NCBI GenBank assembly: GCA_963678075.2 | Contig: CAXXPK010000003.1 | Location: 62,001-126,000, forward strand | Length of the DNA stretch: 64,000 nucleotides | DNA from: Oleispirillum sp963678075 | Lineage (GTDB): Bacteria > Pseudomonadota > Alphaproteobacteria > Rhodospirillales > Rhodospirillaceae | Direction of reading: 5' to 3' | Part shown: in pieces, positions 8,721-18,120 of the stretch | How positions within the stretch are numbered: the stretch's first letter is position 1 | How the letters are laid out: every line of letters starts with the position of its first letter | Translations under genes and position numbers: made by a program | Notes under the pieces: generated by a model | Told to the model about the DNA's origin: nothing | Database searches by the model: none | The model's input: only the letters and a program-made list of their open reading frames with translations

Positions 8721-9722
8721 ATGAACGCACCCCGCAAGACCGCGCTGATCTTCGGCATCTCCGGCCAGGACGGCGGCTATCTGGCGCGTCTGCTGCTGGA
8801 CAAGGGCTACGCGGTGCACGGCACCTCCCGCGATGCCGAGGCCAGCGCCTTCAGCGGTCTGTCGGCGTTGGGGGTGCGCGACCGGGTGACGGTGCATTCC
8901 ACCGCGCTTACCGATTTTCGCAGCGTGCTGCAAACCATCGCCAAGGTCGAACCGGACGAGATCTATAACCTGTCCGGCCAAAGCTCGGTCGGGTTGTCCT
9001 TCCAGCAGCCGGTGGAAACCCTGGAAAGCATCGCCACCTCGACCCTGAACGTGCTGGAGACCCTGCGTTTCCTGGCCGCGCCTGTCCGCTTCTACAATGC
9101 CGGGTCGTCGGAATGCTTCGGCAACACCGGCGAGGACCCCGCCGACGAGGAAACCCCGTTCCGCCCGCGCAGCCCCTATGCGGTGGCGAAGGCGACGGCG
9201 TTCTGGGAAATCGCCAACTATCGCGACAGTTACGGCCTGCACGCCTGTTCCGGCATTCTGTTCAACCATGAATCGCCGATGCGGCCCGGACGCTTCGTAA
9301 CCCGCAAGATCGCGGCGGCGGCGGCGAGGATCGCCCGCGACGGCGGCGGCGAGGTGACGCTGGGCGATTTGTCGGTACGCCGCGACTGGGGCTGGGCGCC
9401 GGAATACGTCGAGGCGATGTGGGCGATGCTGCAACGCCCGGAACCCGAGGACTTCGTGATCGCCACCGGCGAGGTCAACCCGCTGGAGAACTTCGTCGCC
9501 ACCGCCTTCGCCGCCTTCGATTTGGACTGGCGGGCGCACGTGCACACCGATCCAGCGCTGTTGCGTCCGTCGGAAATCCGCTGCGGTTTCGGCAACGCGG
9601 CCAAGGCCAAGGCCAAGCTGGGCTGGGTGGCGAAGACCCGGATGCGCGACGTGGCGCGGCGCATGGCCCTGGCGGAACGCGTCCGCCTGGACGGCCACCC
9701 CCTCACCGAACTGTTGCTTTGA
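8721..9722 (+). CDS. NAD-dependent epimerase/dehydratase, divergent GDP-mannose 4,6-dehydratase paralogue
   Basis: A 333-residue short-chain dehydrogenase of the extended GMD type. The Rossmann motif is IFGISGQDGGYLA, the catalytic region is AGSSECFGN, and YxxxK is in SPYAVAKATAFW. ILFNHESPMRPGRFVTRKI is nearly the same as in the canonical gmd at 15916. It therefore makes or reduces a GDP-6-deoxy sugar, but the differing arginine-rich region (HGTSRDAEASAF in place of the usual GIKRRSSSFN-like loop) suggests another substrate or role, for example an Rmd-like reductase. It begins a seven-gene run with four-base overlaps. Confidence 0.8.
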   Translation: MNAPRKTALIFGISGQDGGYLARLLLDKGYAVHGTSRDAEASAFSGLSALGVRDRVTVHSTALTDFRSVLQTIAKVEPDEIYNLSGQSSVGLSFQQPVETLESIATSTLNVLETLRFLAAPVRFYNAGSSECFGNTGEDPADEETPFRPRSPYAVAKATAFWEIANYRDSYGLHACSGILFNHESPMRPGRFVTRKIAAAAARIARDGGGEVTLGDLSVRRDWGWAPEYVEAMWAMLQRPEPEDFVIATGEVNPLENFVATAFAAFDLDWRAHVHTDPALLRPSEIRCGFGNAAKAKAKLGWVAKTRMRDVARRMALAERVRLDGHPLTELLL

Positions 9723-10834
9723 TGTTGAAGGATCTGCTGCGTCCCTGGAAGTTCCGCGCCGCCTGCCTGCCCTGGCGAATCGCCACCGCCGCCGGACTGT
9801 GGCAAGGCGACGGCGCGCCGGTGCAGTTCGTCATCGAAAAGGCCGACTGGGCGATCCGCTGGGTCGGCGAACACGTGCGGGACGAGGCCAACGCGATCGC
9901 GCCGGGCAGCGTCGCCACCACGGTGGCGCCGCAACGCATCGCCAACCGCGTCGTGCACTTCGGGTCGCAATACATGTGGCTGGCCTGGGGGCCACACATG
10001 CCGCGCGGCAATCGGTACGTCACCTCGTTCTTCCATGGCAAGCCCGAGGACGGACCCGAGATCGCCCGTCACATCGACCAGTTTCTCGACAGCGTGCCGA
10101 GGCTCGACAAGATCGTCACCGGCGCCGGACTGATCGAGGCCCGCCTGCTGTCCTGGGGGGTGCCGCGCGAAAAGGTGGTGCGCATTCCGATCGGCGTCAA
10201 TACCAAGACCTTCGTGCCACCAACGCCGGAGCAGCGGGCGGCGGCGCGCGCCCGTTTCGGCATCGCGCCCGGACGCATCGTCGTCGGCTCGTTCCAGAAG
10301 GACGGCATGGGCTGGGGCGACGGCATGGAGCCAAAGCGGATCAAGGGACCGGACGTCTTCGTTTCGGCGGTGGCGGAACTGGCGAAGGATCGCCCGGTGA
10401 CCGTTTTCCTGACCGGCCCGGCGCGGGGCTACGTCAAACGGGAACTGGAGGCGCGGGGGATTCCCTTCGTCCATACCTATGCCAAGGGCCACGCCGAACT
10501 GGTGGACTGCTACCACGCGCTGGACCTTTACTTCGTCACCTCGCGCGAGGAAGGCGGGCCGATGGGCCTGATGGAAAGCATGGCCAGCGGCGTGCCGGTG
10601 GTTTCCACCCGCGTCGGCATGGCCCCCGACCTGATCGCCGACGGCGTCGCCGGCGGCCTGACCGACCCCGAGGACGCCGTCGCCATCGCCGCCCGCGCCG
10701 CGTCCTTGTTGGACCTGCCGGACGGCGGCGACGCCCTGCGTGCCGCCGCGCGAAGCGCGGTGATGGCCGCCGACTGGTCGGTGGTCGGCCGCGACCATTG
10801 GTTCAAGGTCTATCAGCCGTTGTTGCCGAGATGA
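9722..10834 (+). CDS. Glycosyltransferase family 4-like protein
   Basis: A 370-residue GT-B fold glycosyltransferase. The C-terminal donor-binding half shows IGVNTKTFVPPT, VVGSFQKDGMGW, VFLTGPARGYVKREL and the glutamate-rich region FVTSREEGGPMGLMESMASG, which corresponds to the EX7E-type motif of GT4 enzymes. The N-terminal acceptor half is less conserved. ATG 9722 overlaps the previous stop. It probably adds a hexose or 6-deoxyhexose to the glycan made by this locus; donor and acceptor are unknown. Confidence 0.82.
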   Translation: MLKDLLRPWKFRAACLPWRIATAAGLWQGDGAPVQFVIEKADWAIRWVGEHVRDEANAIAPGSVATTVAPQRIANRVVHFGSQYMWLAWGPHMPRGNRYVTSFFHGKPEDGPEIARHIDQFLDSVPRLDKIVTGAGLIEARLLSWGVPREKVVRIPIGVNTKTFVPPTPEQRAAARARFGIAPGRIVVGSFQKDGMGWGDGMEPKRIKGPDVFVSAVAELAKDRPVTVFLTGPARGYVKRELEARGIPFVHTYAKGHAELVDCYHALDLYFVTSREEGGPMGLMESMASGVPVVSTRVGMAPDLIADGVAGGLTDPEDAVAIAARAASLLDLPDGGDALRAAARSAVMAADWSVVGRDHWFKVYQPLLPR

Positions 10835-11940
10835 CCGCCGAAAACCACCGCGATCCCTTGCTGAAATCCCTGCTGCGCGGCGGCTGGCGCGGCGCCCTGC
10901 TGGCGCAGACCCTGGCGGCGTCGGCAACCTCGGGCGGCGGCGGCGGCCCCCGCGTCTTCTATGGCGGGGCGCGGGCAGGCAACGTCGGCGGGCCACTGGT
11001 CAAGGTGAAGCGGCTGAAGGAATTCTTCCCCGAGCACCGCTGGACCTACAACCTCGTCTACACCTTGTCCAACGCCCCCTATCTGCCCACCGCCGCGCTC
11101 GACTGGCTGCGCCTGCGAAAAATCCCGATTGTGTTGAATCAAAACGGCGTTTTCTATCCCGGCTGGTACGCGGGCGACTGGCGGAGCATGAACGCGGTGA
11201 TGGCGCGCGCCTATCACCGTGCCTATCACGTATTCTGGCAAAGCGACTTCAGCCGCCGCGCCGCCGACCGTTTCCTGGGGGAACGCCATGGCGCGGGCGA
11301 GGTTCTGTTCAACGCCATCGACACCCGCCGCTTTTGCCCCGCCGAGACCCGTGCCGAACGCCCCTTTACCTTCCTGCTTTCCGGCAAGATCGACGCCCAC
11401 CTCGCCTATCGGCTGGAAGGCACCATCGCCGGGCTGGCGGCGGCGCGCCGTCAGGGGCTGGACGCGCGCCTGATCATCGCCGGATGGGTCGCGGATGCCG
11501 CCCGCGCTGCGGCGGAAGCCACGGCGGAACGCCTGAACGTAGCGCAAGCGATCGCCTTCACCGGCCCCTACACGCAGGAAGCTGCGCCCACCGTCTACCA
11601 ATCCGCCGACGCCTACGTGATGACCAAGTACCTGGACCCCTGCCCCAACACCGTGCTGGAGGCCATGGCCTGCGGCCTGCCGGTGCTGCATTCCGCCAGC
11701 GGCGGTGTGCCGGAACTGGTGGGGGCGGGGGCCGGGATCGGCCTGGCGGTACCCGAGGAATGGGAGGCCATCCACACGCCAATCTCCGAAGCGATCGGCG
11801 ACGGCATGCTGGCGGTGGCGAAGGCCGCCCCGGCCATGGGGATTGCCGCCCGCGCCCGCGCCGTGGCAAAGTTCGACATCGTTCCCTGGATCGACCGCCA
11901 CGCCCAGGTCTTCCAATCCCTGCTGGAGTCCCGCTCGTGA
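10831..11940 (+). CDS. Glycosyltransferase family 4-like protein
   Basis: A 369-residue GT-B glycosyltransferase, the second in the operon. Evidence includes FNAIDTRRFCPAE (start of the donor domain), TFLLSGKIDAHLAYRL, and the GT4-type acidic block NTVLEAMACGLPVLHS with SGGVPELVG after it. The N-terminal part contains NQNGVFYPGWYAGDW. The first 30 residues are rich in Ala and Gly. The start overlaps the previous gene by four bases, and the end overlaps a GTG-started methyltransferase gene. The sugar specificity cannot be read from the sequence. Confidence 0.82.
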   Translation: MTAENHRDPLLKSLLRGGWRGALLAQTLAASATSGGGGGPRVFYGGARAGNVGGPLVKVKRLKEFFPEHRWTYNLVYTLSNAPYLPTAALDWLRLRKIPIVLNQNGVFYPGWYAGDWRSMNAVMARAYHRAYHVFWQSDFSRRAADRFLGERHGAGEVLFNAIDTRRFCPAETRAERPFTFLLSGKIDAHLAYRLEGTIAGLAAARRQGLDARLIIAGWVADAARAAAEATAERLNVAQAIAFTGPYTQEAAPTVYQSADAYVMTKYLDPCPNTVLEAMACGLPVLHSASGGVPELVGAGAGIGLAVPEEWEAIHTPISEAIGDGMLAVAKAAPAMGIAARARAVAKFDIVPWIDRHAQVFQSLLESRS

Positions 11941-12704
11941 AGTCCTTGCTGCTGTCTTTCGCCAATGCCTTGGCGGTGCTCTGGCGCCTACTGCCGGAGT
12001 CCCTGCGCACCGGACTGATCACCGGCCTTCTGGTGCTGGATTCCCGCCACCCGGAGCCGGCGAAGGGTCTGCGTCGCCTGCTGATTCTGCGCGACCGACT
12101 GGACCTGGTCACCGCCGAACGCGCCATGGCCTATGGCCGGGGCGAGCACCCAAAGCATCGTCTGACCGGCTATCACCGCTTTTTCATCGACCGCATCGCC
12201 GACGGCGACCGCGTTCTCGACGTCGGCTGCGGCTATGGCGCGGTGGCGCGCGACATCGCGGCCTCCCTTCCCGGCTGCACGGTCACCAGCATTGACATGA
12301 ATAAGCCGCGCCTGACCCAGGCCATGGCATCCGACAACCCGCCCAACCTCTCCTTCGTCGAGGGCGACGCCACCCGTGCCGTTCCGAACGGCGGCTGGAC
12401 CGTGGTGGTGCTGTCCAACGTACTGGAACACATCGCCGACCGACCGGGTTTCCTGGCCGCGTTGATCGCCTCCACCGGCGCCGGAAAGTTTCTGATTCGG
12501 GTGCCACATTTCGAACGCGAATGGCAAATGGCGCTGCGACGGGAATTGTGCGTAAACTATTTTTCGGACGACGATCACAAGATCGAGCACACCCTGGCCG
12601 AATTCCGGACCGAGGTCGAAGCTGCGGGCTTACGGATCGTCGAAGTCACGACCCCCTGGGGTGAAATCTGGGCCGACTGCCGCAACGAAAAGAGCCAAGC
12701 GTGA
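11937..12704 (+). CDS. Class I SAM-dependent methyltransferase
   Basis: A 255-residue methyltransferase with the SAM-binding motif VLDVGCGYGAVARDI, the acidic residue after strand 2 in VTSIDMN, and VVVLSNVLEHIAD as motif IV region. GTG at 11937 overlaps the stop of the preceding glycosyltransferase; no ATG is close by, so GTG is the likely start. Within a glycan operon it most likely O-methylates a sugar or polyprenyl-linked intermediate; that role is inferred from context. Confidence 0.82.
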   Translation: MKSLLLSFANALAVLWRLLPESLRTGLITGLLVLDSRHPEPAKGLRRLLILRDRLDLVTAERAMAYGRGEHPKHRLTGYHRFFIDRIADGDRVLDVGCGYGAVARDIAASLPGCTVTSIDMNKPRLTQAMASDNPPNLSFVEGDATRAVPNGGWTVVVLSNVLEHIADRPGFLAALIASTGAGKFLIRVPHFEREWQMALRRELCVNYFSDDDHKIEHTLAEFRTEVEAAGLRIVEVTTPWGEIWADCRNEKSQA

Positions 12705-13579
12705 CCGCCGATCCATCGATCAGCATCATCATTCCCTGCTACAACAGCGGTCGTACCCTACCCCAGACCCTGGAGTCGGTGCGCGCCCAAACCCTTGCCC
12801 CGCGCGAGGTGATCGTCGTCGATGACGGCTCCACCGACCCGGAAACTGTGGCGCTGCTGGATTCGCTGACCGACGTGCGGCTGGTGCGCCAGCCCAACCG
12901 CGGCCTGCCCGCCGCGCGCAACGCGGGATTTGCCGCCGCCGCCGGGGAATACGTGCTGCCGCTCGATTCCGACGACTGGCTGGAACCGGACGCGTTGGAC
13001 AAGCTGTTGGCGACGTTGCGCCGCCACCCCGAGGCCGCCTTCGCCTTTTCCCACATCCGGTTGGAAGGGGAATGTCGTGGCGTGCTGGCCAAGCATTACA
13101 ACTTCTTCGAACAGCTGTTTTTGAATCAAATGCCGTACTGCCTGCTGCTGCTACGCAACCTATGGCAAGCGGTCGGCGGCTACGACGAGACCCTGCGTCG
13201 CGGTTACGAGGACTGGGAATTCAACATTCGCCTGGGTTCGCGCGGCTATTTCGGGGTCGTCGTGCCGGAACCATTGTTCCATTACCGCGTTTCCAGCGGC
13301 GGCATGCTGTTGGCGATGTCCAGCCGCGAGCACGGCAACCTGTGGCGCGAGGTGCAAAACCGCAACCCCGATCTTTACCGCTGGGGACCCCTGTGGTCCC
13401 TGTGGCGGACCTGGCGGCGGCGGCCCTCCACCTATCCGCTGTTGCCGTTTTTCCTTTGGCTCGCCCTGCACCGGGTGTTGCCACACGTGGCCTTCCAGTC
13501 CCTGTTCCTGACTCTGCGCCGCTGGTCCCACGGTCGGCGCGTCACCCAGAACACCCCGGCGGCGGGCGGGGCGTCATGA
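12701..13579 (+). CDS. Glycosyltransferase family 2 protein
   Basis: A 292-residue GT-A glycosyltransferase. The nucleotide-binding start is SIIIPCYNSGRTLPQTLESV, the first aspartate is in VVDDGSTDPE, the metal-binding DxD-like motif is PLDSDDWLEPDAL, and the catalytic-base region is RRGYEDWEFNIRLG. The C-terminus has a hydrophobic segment (about 240-265) that may anchor it to the membrane. GTG 12701 overlaps the methyltransferase stop. It uses an activated sugar from this locus, with unknown specificity. Confidence 0.85.
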   Translation: MTADPSISIIIPCYNSGRTLPQTLESVRAQTLAPREVIVVDDGSTDPETVALLDSLTDVRLVRQPNRGLPAARNAGFAAAAGEYVLPLDSDDWLEPDALDKLLATLRRHPEAAFAFSHIRLEGECRGVLAKHYNFFEQLFLNQMPYCLLLLRNLWQAVGGYDETLRRGYEDWEFNIRLGSRGYFGVVVPEPLFHYRVSSGGMLLAMSSREHGNLWREVQNRNPDLYRWGPLWSLWRTWRRRPSTYPLLPFFLWLALHRVLPHVAFQSLFLTLRRWSHGRRVTQNTPAAGGAS

Positions 13580-14931
13580 CGCTCGCCTGTTTCAAGGCCT
13601 GCGACATCCGGGGACGGGTGCCGGAAGACCTCGACCCCGTTCTGGCGCGCCGAATCGGCCGCGCCTTCGCCGAGGTCGTCGATCCCGGCTGCGTCGTGGT
13701 CGGTTGCGACGCCCGCCTGGAAAGCCCGGGCTTGGCCTCCGCGCTGATCTGCGGCCTGACCGAAGGCGGCGCCGATGTCATCGACATCGGCCTGTGCGCC
13801 ACCGAGGAAGTCTATTTCCAGGCCGCGCGCCGCGAGGCTGCGGGCGTCGGCGGCGGCATCATGGTCACCGCCAGCCACAACCCGAAAGGCCATAACGGCA
13901 TGAAACTGGTGTGCCAAGGCGCGCGCCCGATTTCCGGCGACACCGGGTTGACCGACATCCGCGATCGCGTCCTGGCCGACCCGCCCGCCGCCGCCCGCCA
14001 GGGAACCGTGACGCGCGACACCGACCGGTCGGCCTACATCGACCACCTGCTCGGCTTTGTCGATGCCGCCGCGATGAAGCCCCTGAAGATCCTGGCCGAC
14101 GCCGGCAACGGCTGCGCCGGACCGATTGTCGCGGCGCTGGCGAAACGCCTGCCGCTGTCCATCGACTTGGTGCGCGGCGAACCGGACGGCACCTTCCCCG
14201 ACGGCATCCCCAACCCGTTGCTGCCCGAGATGCGGGAAGCCACCGCAAGGGCGGTACGGACCGCGAACGCCGATTTGGGCATCGCCTGGGATGGCGACGC
14301 CGACCGCTGCTTCCTGTACGACGGTCAGGGCCGCTTCATCGAAGGCTATTATCTGGTCGGCCTGCTGGCCGAGGCGATGCTGGCGCGTCATCCCGGCGCC
14401 AAGATCGTCCACGACCCCCGCCTGGAATGGAGCACCATCGCCGACGTCGCCCGCCTGGGCGGCATTCCGGTGCGCTGCAAGACCGGCCATGCCTTCATCA
14501 AGGAACGGATGCGCGCCGAAGACGCGGTCTATGGCGGCGAGATGAGCGGCCATCACTATTTCCGCGACTTCGCCTATTGCGACAGCGGCATGATCCCCTG
14601 GCTGCTGGTGGCCGAAATCATCAGTCGGACCGGCGCTTCCCTGGCGGACCTGGTCGATCGGCGGATGACCGACTTTCCCTGCAGCGGCGAAATCAATTTC
14701 ACCGCCGATGCCGCCGCCGCGATCGCCCGCATTCTGGCCCGGTATCTGCCGCTGCACCCGGCCCGCGACGACACCGATGGGGTGGGCCTCGACTTCGGCG
14801 ACTGGCGTTTCAATCTGCGGCGCTCCAACACCGAGCCGCTTTTGCGGCTGAACATCGAAAGCCGCGGCGACACCGACGCCGTCGCCCGCCACCGAACCGA
14901 AATCACGGCCCTGATCGAGGAGCAGCCATGA
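13576..14931 (+). CDS. Phosphomannomutase/phosphoglucomutase family protein
   Basis: A 451-residue alpha-D-phosphohexomutase. The start ACFKACDIRGRVPEDL matches domain I. The phosphoserine loop is TASHNPKGHNGMKLV, the magnesium loop is DGDADRCFLYD, the sugar-binding loop is GGEMSGHHYF, and the phosphate-binding loop is RRSNTEPLLRLN. In an operon with gmd and fucose synthase it most likely makes mannose-1-phosphate for GDP-mannose (ManB/CpsG role), although no mannose-1-phosphate guanylyltransferase is in this window. ATG 13576 overlaps the previous stop. Confidence 0.92.
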   Translation: MTLACFKACDIRGRVPEDLDPVLARRIGRAFAEVVDPGCVVVGCDARLESPGLASALICGLTEGGADVIDIGLCATEEVYFQAARREAAGVGGGIMVTASHNPKGHNGMKLVCQGARPISGDTGLTDIRDRVLADPPAAARQGTVTRDTDRSAYIDHLLGFVDAAAMKPLKILADAGNGCAGPIVAALAKRLPLSIDLVRGEPDGTFPDGIPNPLLPEMREATARAVRTANADLGIAWDGDADRCFLYDGQGRFIEGYYLVGLLAEAMLARHPGAKIVHDPRLEWSTIADVARLGGIPVRCKTGHAFIKERMRAEDAVYGGEMSGHHYFRDFAYCDSGMIPWLLVAEIISRTGASLADLVDRRMTDFPCSGEINFTADAAAAIARILARYLPLHPARDDTDGVGLDFGDWRFNLRRSNTEPLLRLNIESRGDTDAVARHRTEITALIEEQP

Positions 14932-15905
14932 CCCAAGACTTTTCCTATGACCTTTCCGGCAAGCGCATCTGGGTCGCCGGACACACCGGCATGGTGGGAT
15001 CGGCGATCGTCCGCCGTCTGCGACGGGAAGCCTGCACCGTCATCACCGCCGATCACCGCGACCTCGACCTGACACGGCAGGCGGTGATGGATGCCTGGGT
15101 CGCCGACCAGAGCCCCGACGCGATTTTCCTGACCGCAGGCCGGGTCGGCGGCATTCACGCCAATTCCACCCTGCCCGCCGAGTTTCTGTACGACAACCTG
15201 ATGATCGCGGCCAACGTCATCCACGCCGCCCACGCGGCGGATGTCGGTCGCCTGCTGTTCCTGGGGTCGTCGTGCATCTACCCGCGCGAAGCACCGCAGC
15301 CGATCCCGGAAAGCGCCCTGTTGACCGGACCGCTGGAGCCCACCAACGAATGGTACGCCCTGGCCAAGATCGCCGGGATCAAGCTGTGCCAGGCCCATCG
15401 CCGGGAATACAGCCGCGACTATGTCGCGGTGATGCCGACCAACCTGTACGGCCCCGGCGACAATTTCCACCCCCTGCACAGTCACGTCCCCGCCGCGCTG
15501 CTCAGCCGCTTCCACGAGGCGAAGCTGGCAAACGCCGCCGAGGTGGAAATCTGGGGCACGGGCACGCCATTGCGCGAGTTCATGCAAGTCGATGACATGG
15601 CCGATGCCTGCGTCTTCTTGATGCGGCACTACTCCGGCGACGACATCGTCAACATCGGCTCCGGCGACGAGGTTTCGATCGCCGGTTTCGCGCATCTGGT
15701 CGCGGCGGCGGTCGGCTATGGCGGCGCCTTGCGCTTCGATCCGACCCGCCCCGACGGAATGCCGCGCAAGTTGCTGGATACGACACGGTTGAGGGAACTC
15801 GGCTGGCGCTGCAAAATCCCCCTTGGCGAGGGCTTACGCGACTATTACGACTGGTTCCTGAAAAATTCGAGCAGCCTTCGCGGCACGGAAGCAACCGGAC
15901 AATGA
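14928..15905 (+). CDS. fcl: GDP-L-fucose synthase
   Basis: A 325-residue extended short-chain dehydrogenase (Fcl/WcaG) that epimerises and reduces GDP-4-keto-6-deoxymannose to GDP-L-fucose. The cofactor motif is VAGHTGMVGSAIVRR, the family signatures are GRVGGIHAN and GSSCIYPREAPQPI, the catalytic YxxxK is in NEWYALAKIAGIK, and TNLYGPGDNFHP is diagnostic. The start overlaps the phosphomannomutase stop; gmd follows after ten bases, so the substrate is made next door. Confidence 0.95.
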   Translation: MTQDFSYDLSGKRIWVAGHTGMVGSAIVRRLRREACTVITADHRDLDLTRQAVMDAWVADQSPDAIFLTAGRVGGIHANSTLPAEFLYDNLMIAANVIHAAHAADVGRLLFLGSSCIYPREAPQPIPESALLTGPLEPTNEWYALAKIAGIKLCQAHRREYSRDYVAVMPTNLYGPGDNFHPLHSHVPAALLSRFHEAKLANAAEVEIWGTGTPLREFMQVDDMADACVFLMRHYSGDDIVNIGSGDEVSIAGFAHLVAAAVGYGGALRFDPTRPDGMPRKLLDTTRLRELGWRCKIPLGEGLRDYYDWFLKNSSSLRGTEATGQ

Positions 15906-15915
15906 AAGACCACTT

Positions 15916-16977
15916 ATGAAACGCGCGCTGATCACGGGTGTCACCGGCCAGGACGGAGCCTATCTGTCGGAACTGCTGTTGGCGAAGGGCTACGAGGTCC
16001 ACGGCGTGAAGCGGCGGTCGTCGTCGTTCAACACCGGTCGCATCGACCATCTGTATCAGGACCCTCACGCCGGCGGCGTCAAGTATCGCCTGCACTTCGG
16101 CGACATGACCGACGCCACCAACCTGATCCGCTTGGTGCAGGAAGTGCAGCCCGACGAGATCTATAACCTCGCCGCGCAAAGCCACGTGCAGGTCAGCTTC
16201 GAAACCCCGGAATACACCGCCAATTCCGACGCCCTCGGCACCCTGCGCCTGCTGGAAGCGATCCGCATCCTCGGGTTGGAAAAGAAGACCCGCTTCTATC
16301 AGGCCTCGACCTCGGAGCTCTACGGCAAGGTGCAGGAAATCCCGCAGCGGGAAACCACGCCGTTCTATCCGCGCAGTCCCTACGCGGCGGCGAAAATCTA
16401 TGCCTACTGGATCACGGTGAACTACCGCGAGGCCTATGGCCTGCACGCCAGCAACGGCATCCTGTTCAACCACGAAAGCCCGATCCGCGGCGAAACCTTC
16501 GTCACCCGCAAGATCACCATGGCGGTCGCCGCCATCCACCACGGCCAGCAGGATTGCCTGTACCTCGGCAACCTGGACGCCAAGCGAGACTGGGGCCATG
16601 CCCGCGACTATGTGGAGGGGATGTGGCGCATCCTGCAACAGGACACGCCCAGCGACTTCGTGCTCGCCGCCGGCGAAACCCACTCGGTACGGGAATTCGT
16701 GGAACTGGCCTTCGCCGAGGTCGGGCGCACCATTGCGTGGAGCGGCACCGGCGTTGACGAGATCGGCGCCGACGCCGCCACCGGCGCCGTGCTGGTGCGC
16801 ATCGACCCCCGCTATTGCCGCCCGACCGAGGTGGAGCTGCTGCTGGGCGACCCGACCAAGGCGCACACCGTGCTGGGATGGAGCCACACCACGCCCTTCG
16901 CCAATCTGGTCAAGGAAATGGTCGCCAGCGACGTCGCCAGCGCCGCGAAGCGCAAGAAAGCCCGCCACGCGGAATAA
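15916..16977 (+). CDS. gmd: GDP-mannose 4,6-dehydratase
   Basis: A 353-residue canonical GMD. The Rossmann motif GVTGQDGAYLSELL, the arginine loop GVKRRSSSFNTGRIDHLY, ASTSELYGKVQEIPQ, the YxxxK in SPYAAAKIYAYW and ESPIRGETFVTRKIT are all present. It converts GDP-D-mannose to GDP-4-keto-6-deoxymannose for the fucose synthase just upstream. It is the last gene of the plus-strand operon that starts at 8721; a strong hairpin follows at the convergent boundary. Confidence 0.97.
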   Translation: MKRALITGVTGQDGAYLSELLLAKGYEVHGVKRRSSSFNTGRIDHLYQDPHAGGVKYRLHFGDMTDATNLIRLVQEVQPDEIYNLAAQSHVQVSFETPEYTANSDALGTLRLLEAIRILGLEKKTRFYQASTSELYGKVQEIPQRETTPFYPRSPYAAAKIYAYWITVNYREAYGLHASNGILFNHESPIRGETFVTRKITMAVAAIHHGQQDCLYLGNLDAKRDWGHARDYVEGMWRILQQDTPSDFVLAAGETHSVREFVELAFAEVGRTIAWSGTGVDEIGADAATGAVLVRIDPRYCRPTEVELLLGDPTKAHTVLGWSHTTPFANLVKEMVASDVASAAKRKKARHAE

Positions 16978-16985
16978 ACCGGACC

Positions 16986-17014
16986 GGTGCGCGCCCTAAA
17001 CCGCGGCGCGCACC
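16986..17014. terminator. Bidirectional hairpin between convergent glycan operons
   Basis: GGTGCGCGCC (16986-16995) pairs perfectly with GGCGCGCACC (17005-17014) around a nine-base loop. It sits just after gmd and spans the stop codon of the convergent DegT aminotransferase gene. No T-tract is obvious, so it may act as an RNA 3'-end block for both operons rather than a classical intrinsic terminator. Confidence 0.5.
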
Positions 17015-18120
17015 GCCGCGATCACCCGATCCTGATCGGACTCGCCTAAGTAGGGGTGCATCGGCAGGCTCAACACCCGCCGTGCCAGGTCGTCCGCCAC
17101 CGGGCAACCGCCCGACACGGTTGGGAGGTGAACGTAACCGGTCTGCCGGTGCATCGGGATCGGGTAATAGACCTGGGTCGGCACCCCCACCGCCTTGCAC
17201 GCGGCCATCACCTTTTCGCGATCATCCACCAGAACGGTGTATTGCGCCCAGGCCGAGCGCGCACCCGAACGCGACGCCGGGGTTTCGACGCAATCGCAAA
17301 GGGCGGCGGAATAGCGGTCGGCGACGCGCTGCCGCGCCTCCAGTTCCTCGGGAAAGATCGCCAGCTTCTCCAGCAGCACCGCCGCCTGGATGGTATCCAG
17401 CCGGGCGTTGAGGCCGATCCGCACGTTATCGTACTTATCGCTGTCCTTGCCATGGATGCGAATCGACGTCAGCAACGCCGCCAATTCCGTGTCGTCGGTC
17501 AGGATCGCGCCGCCGTCGCCGTAACACCCCAGCGGCTTCGCCGGAAAGAAGCTGGTCGCCGTGGCCTGACCGAACGCGCCGATGCGGCGATTGCCCAGGC
17601 TGCCGCCGAAACCCTGCGCCGCGTCGTCGAGAACCAGAAGATCATACTCCGCCGCCACCGCCGCCACCGCCGGGTGGTCGGCGGGCAACCCGAACAGATC
17701 GACCGGGATCACCACACGCGGACGCAAACCCCGCGCCTTGGCCTCCGCCACCGCCGCGTCCAGGCTGGCGGCGGCCATATCGAAGGTGCCGGGCAGAACA
17801 TCGACGAACACCGGCGTCGCGCCGACCAAAACCGCGCACTCGGCGGTGGCGATGAAAGAGAACGTCGGCACCAGCACCGCGTCGCCGGGACCGATCCCCC
17901 AGGCCATCAGCACCATCACCAGGGCCTCAGTGCCGCTGGCGCAGCTGATCGCGTGGCGCGCACCGGCAAACGCGGCCAGCGACTTTTCGAAGGCCGTGAC
18001 CTCCGGCCCCATGATGTACTGGCCGTGATCCAGCACGCGAGCGATCGCCGCCTCGACACGCCCCCCCAAATGCGACCGCTGCGCCTGCAAATCGATGAAC
18101 GGGATCGACGCCTCAGACAT
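16996..18120 (-). CDS. DegT/DnrJ/EryC1 (WbpE-like) sugar aminotransferase
   Basis: A 374-residue PLP-dependent aminotransferase. The start IPFIDLQAQ, the cofactor region SCASGTEALVM, DDAAQGFGGSLGN and the PLP-lysine region SFFPAKPLGCYGDGGA are all classical. The closest type is the WbpE/FdtB group that aminates 3-keto nucleotide sugars. It overlaps by eight bases a left-handed-helix acetyltransferase gene upstream, as in wbpD-wbpE pairs, so I infer that a 3-amino sugar is made and N-acylated. The needed dehydrogenase partner is not next to it. Confidence 0.87.
   Translation of the reverse strand: MSEASIPFIDLQAQRSHLGGRVEAAIARVLDHGQYIMGPEVTAFEKSLAAFAGARHAISCASGTEALVMVLMAWGIGPGDAVLVPTFSFIATAECAVLVGATPVFVDVLPGTFDMAAASLDAAVAEAKARGLRPRVVIPVDLFGLPADHPAVAAVAAEYDLLVLDDAAQGFGGSLGNRRIGAFGQATATSFFPAKPLGCYGDGGAILTDDTELAALLTSIRIHGKDSDKYDNVRIGLNARLDTIQAAVLLEKLAIFPEELEARQRVADRYSAALCDCVETPASRSGARSAWAQYTVLVDDREKVMAACKAVGVPTQVYYPIPMHRQTGYVHLPTVSGGCPVADDLARRVLSLPMHPYLGESDQDRVIAAVRAAV

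Noticed and set aside
9230..10996. A 588-codon open frame on the minus strand opposite the gmd-like and glycosyltransferase genes
   Set aside because: It is antisense to clear protein families and has the Arg/His-rich, repeat-like composition of a high-GC shadow frame.
13432..14892. A 486-codon minus-strand open frame opposite the phosphomannomutase gene
   Set aside because: The plus-strand product has all catalytic loops; the antisense product shows no domain.
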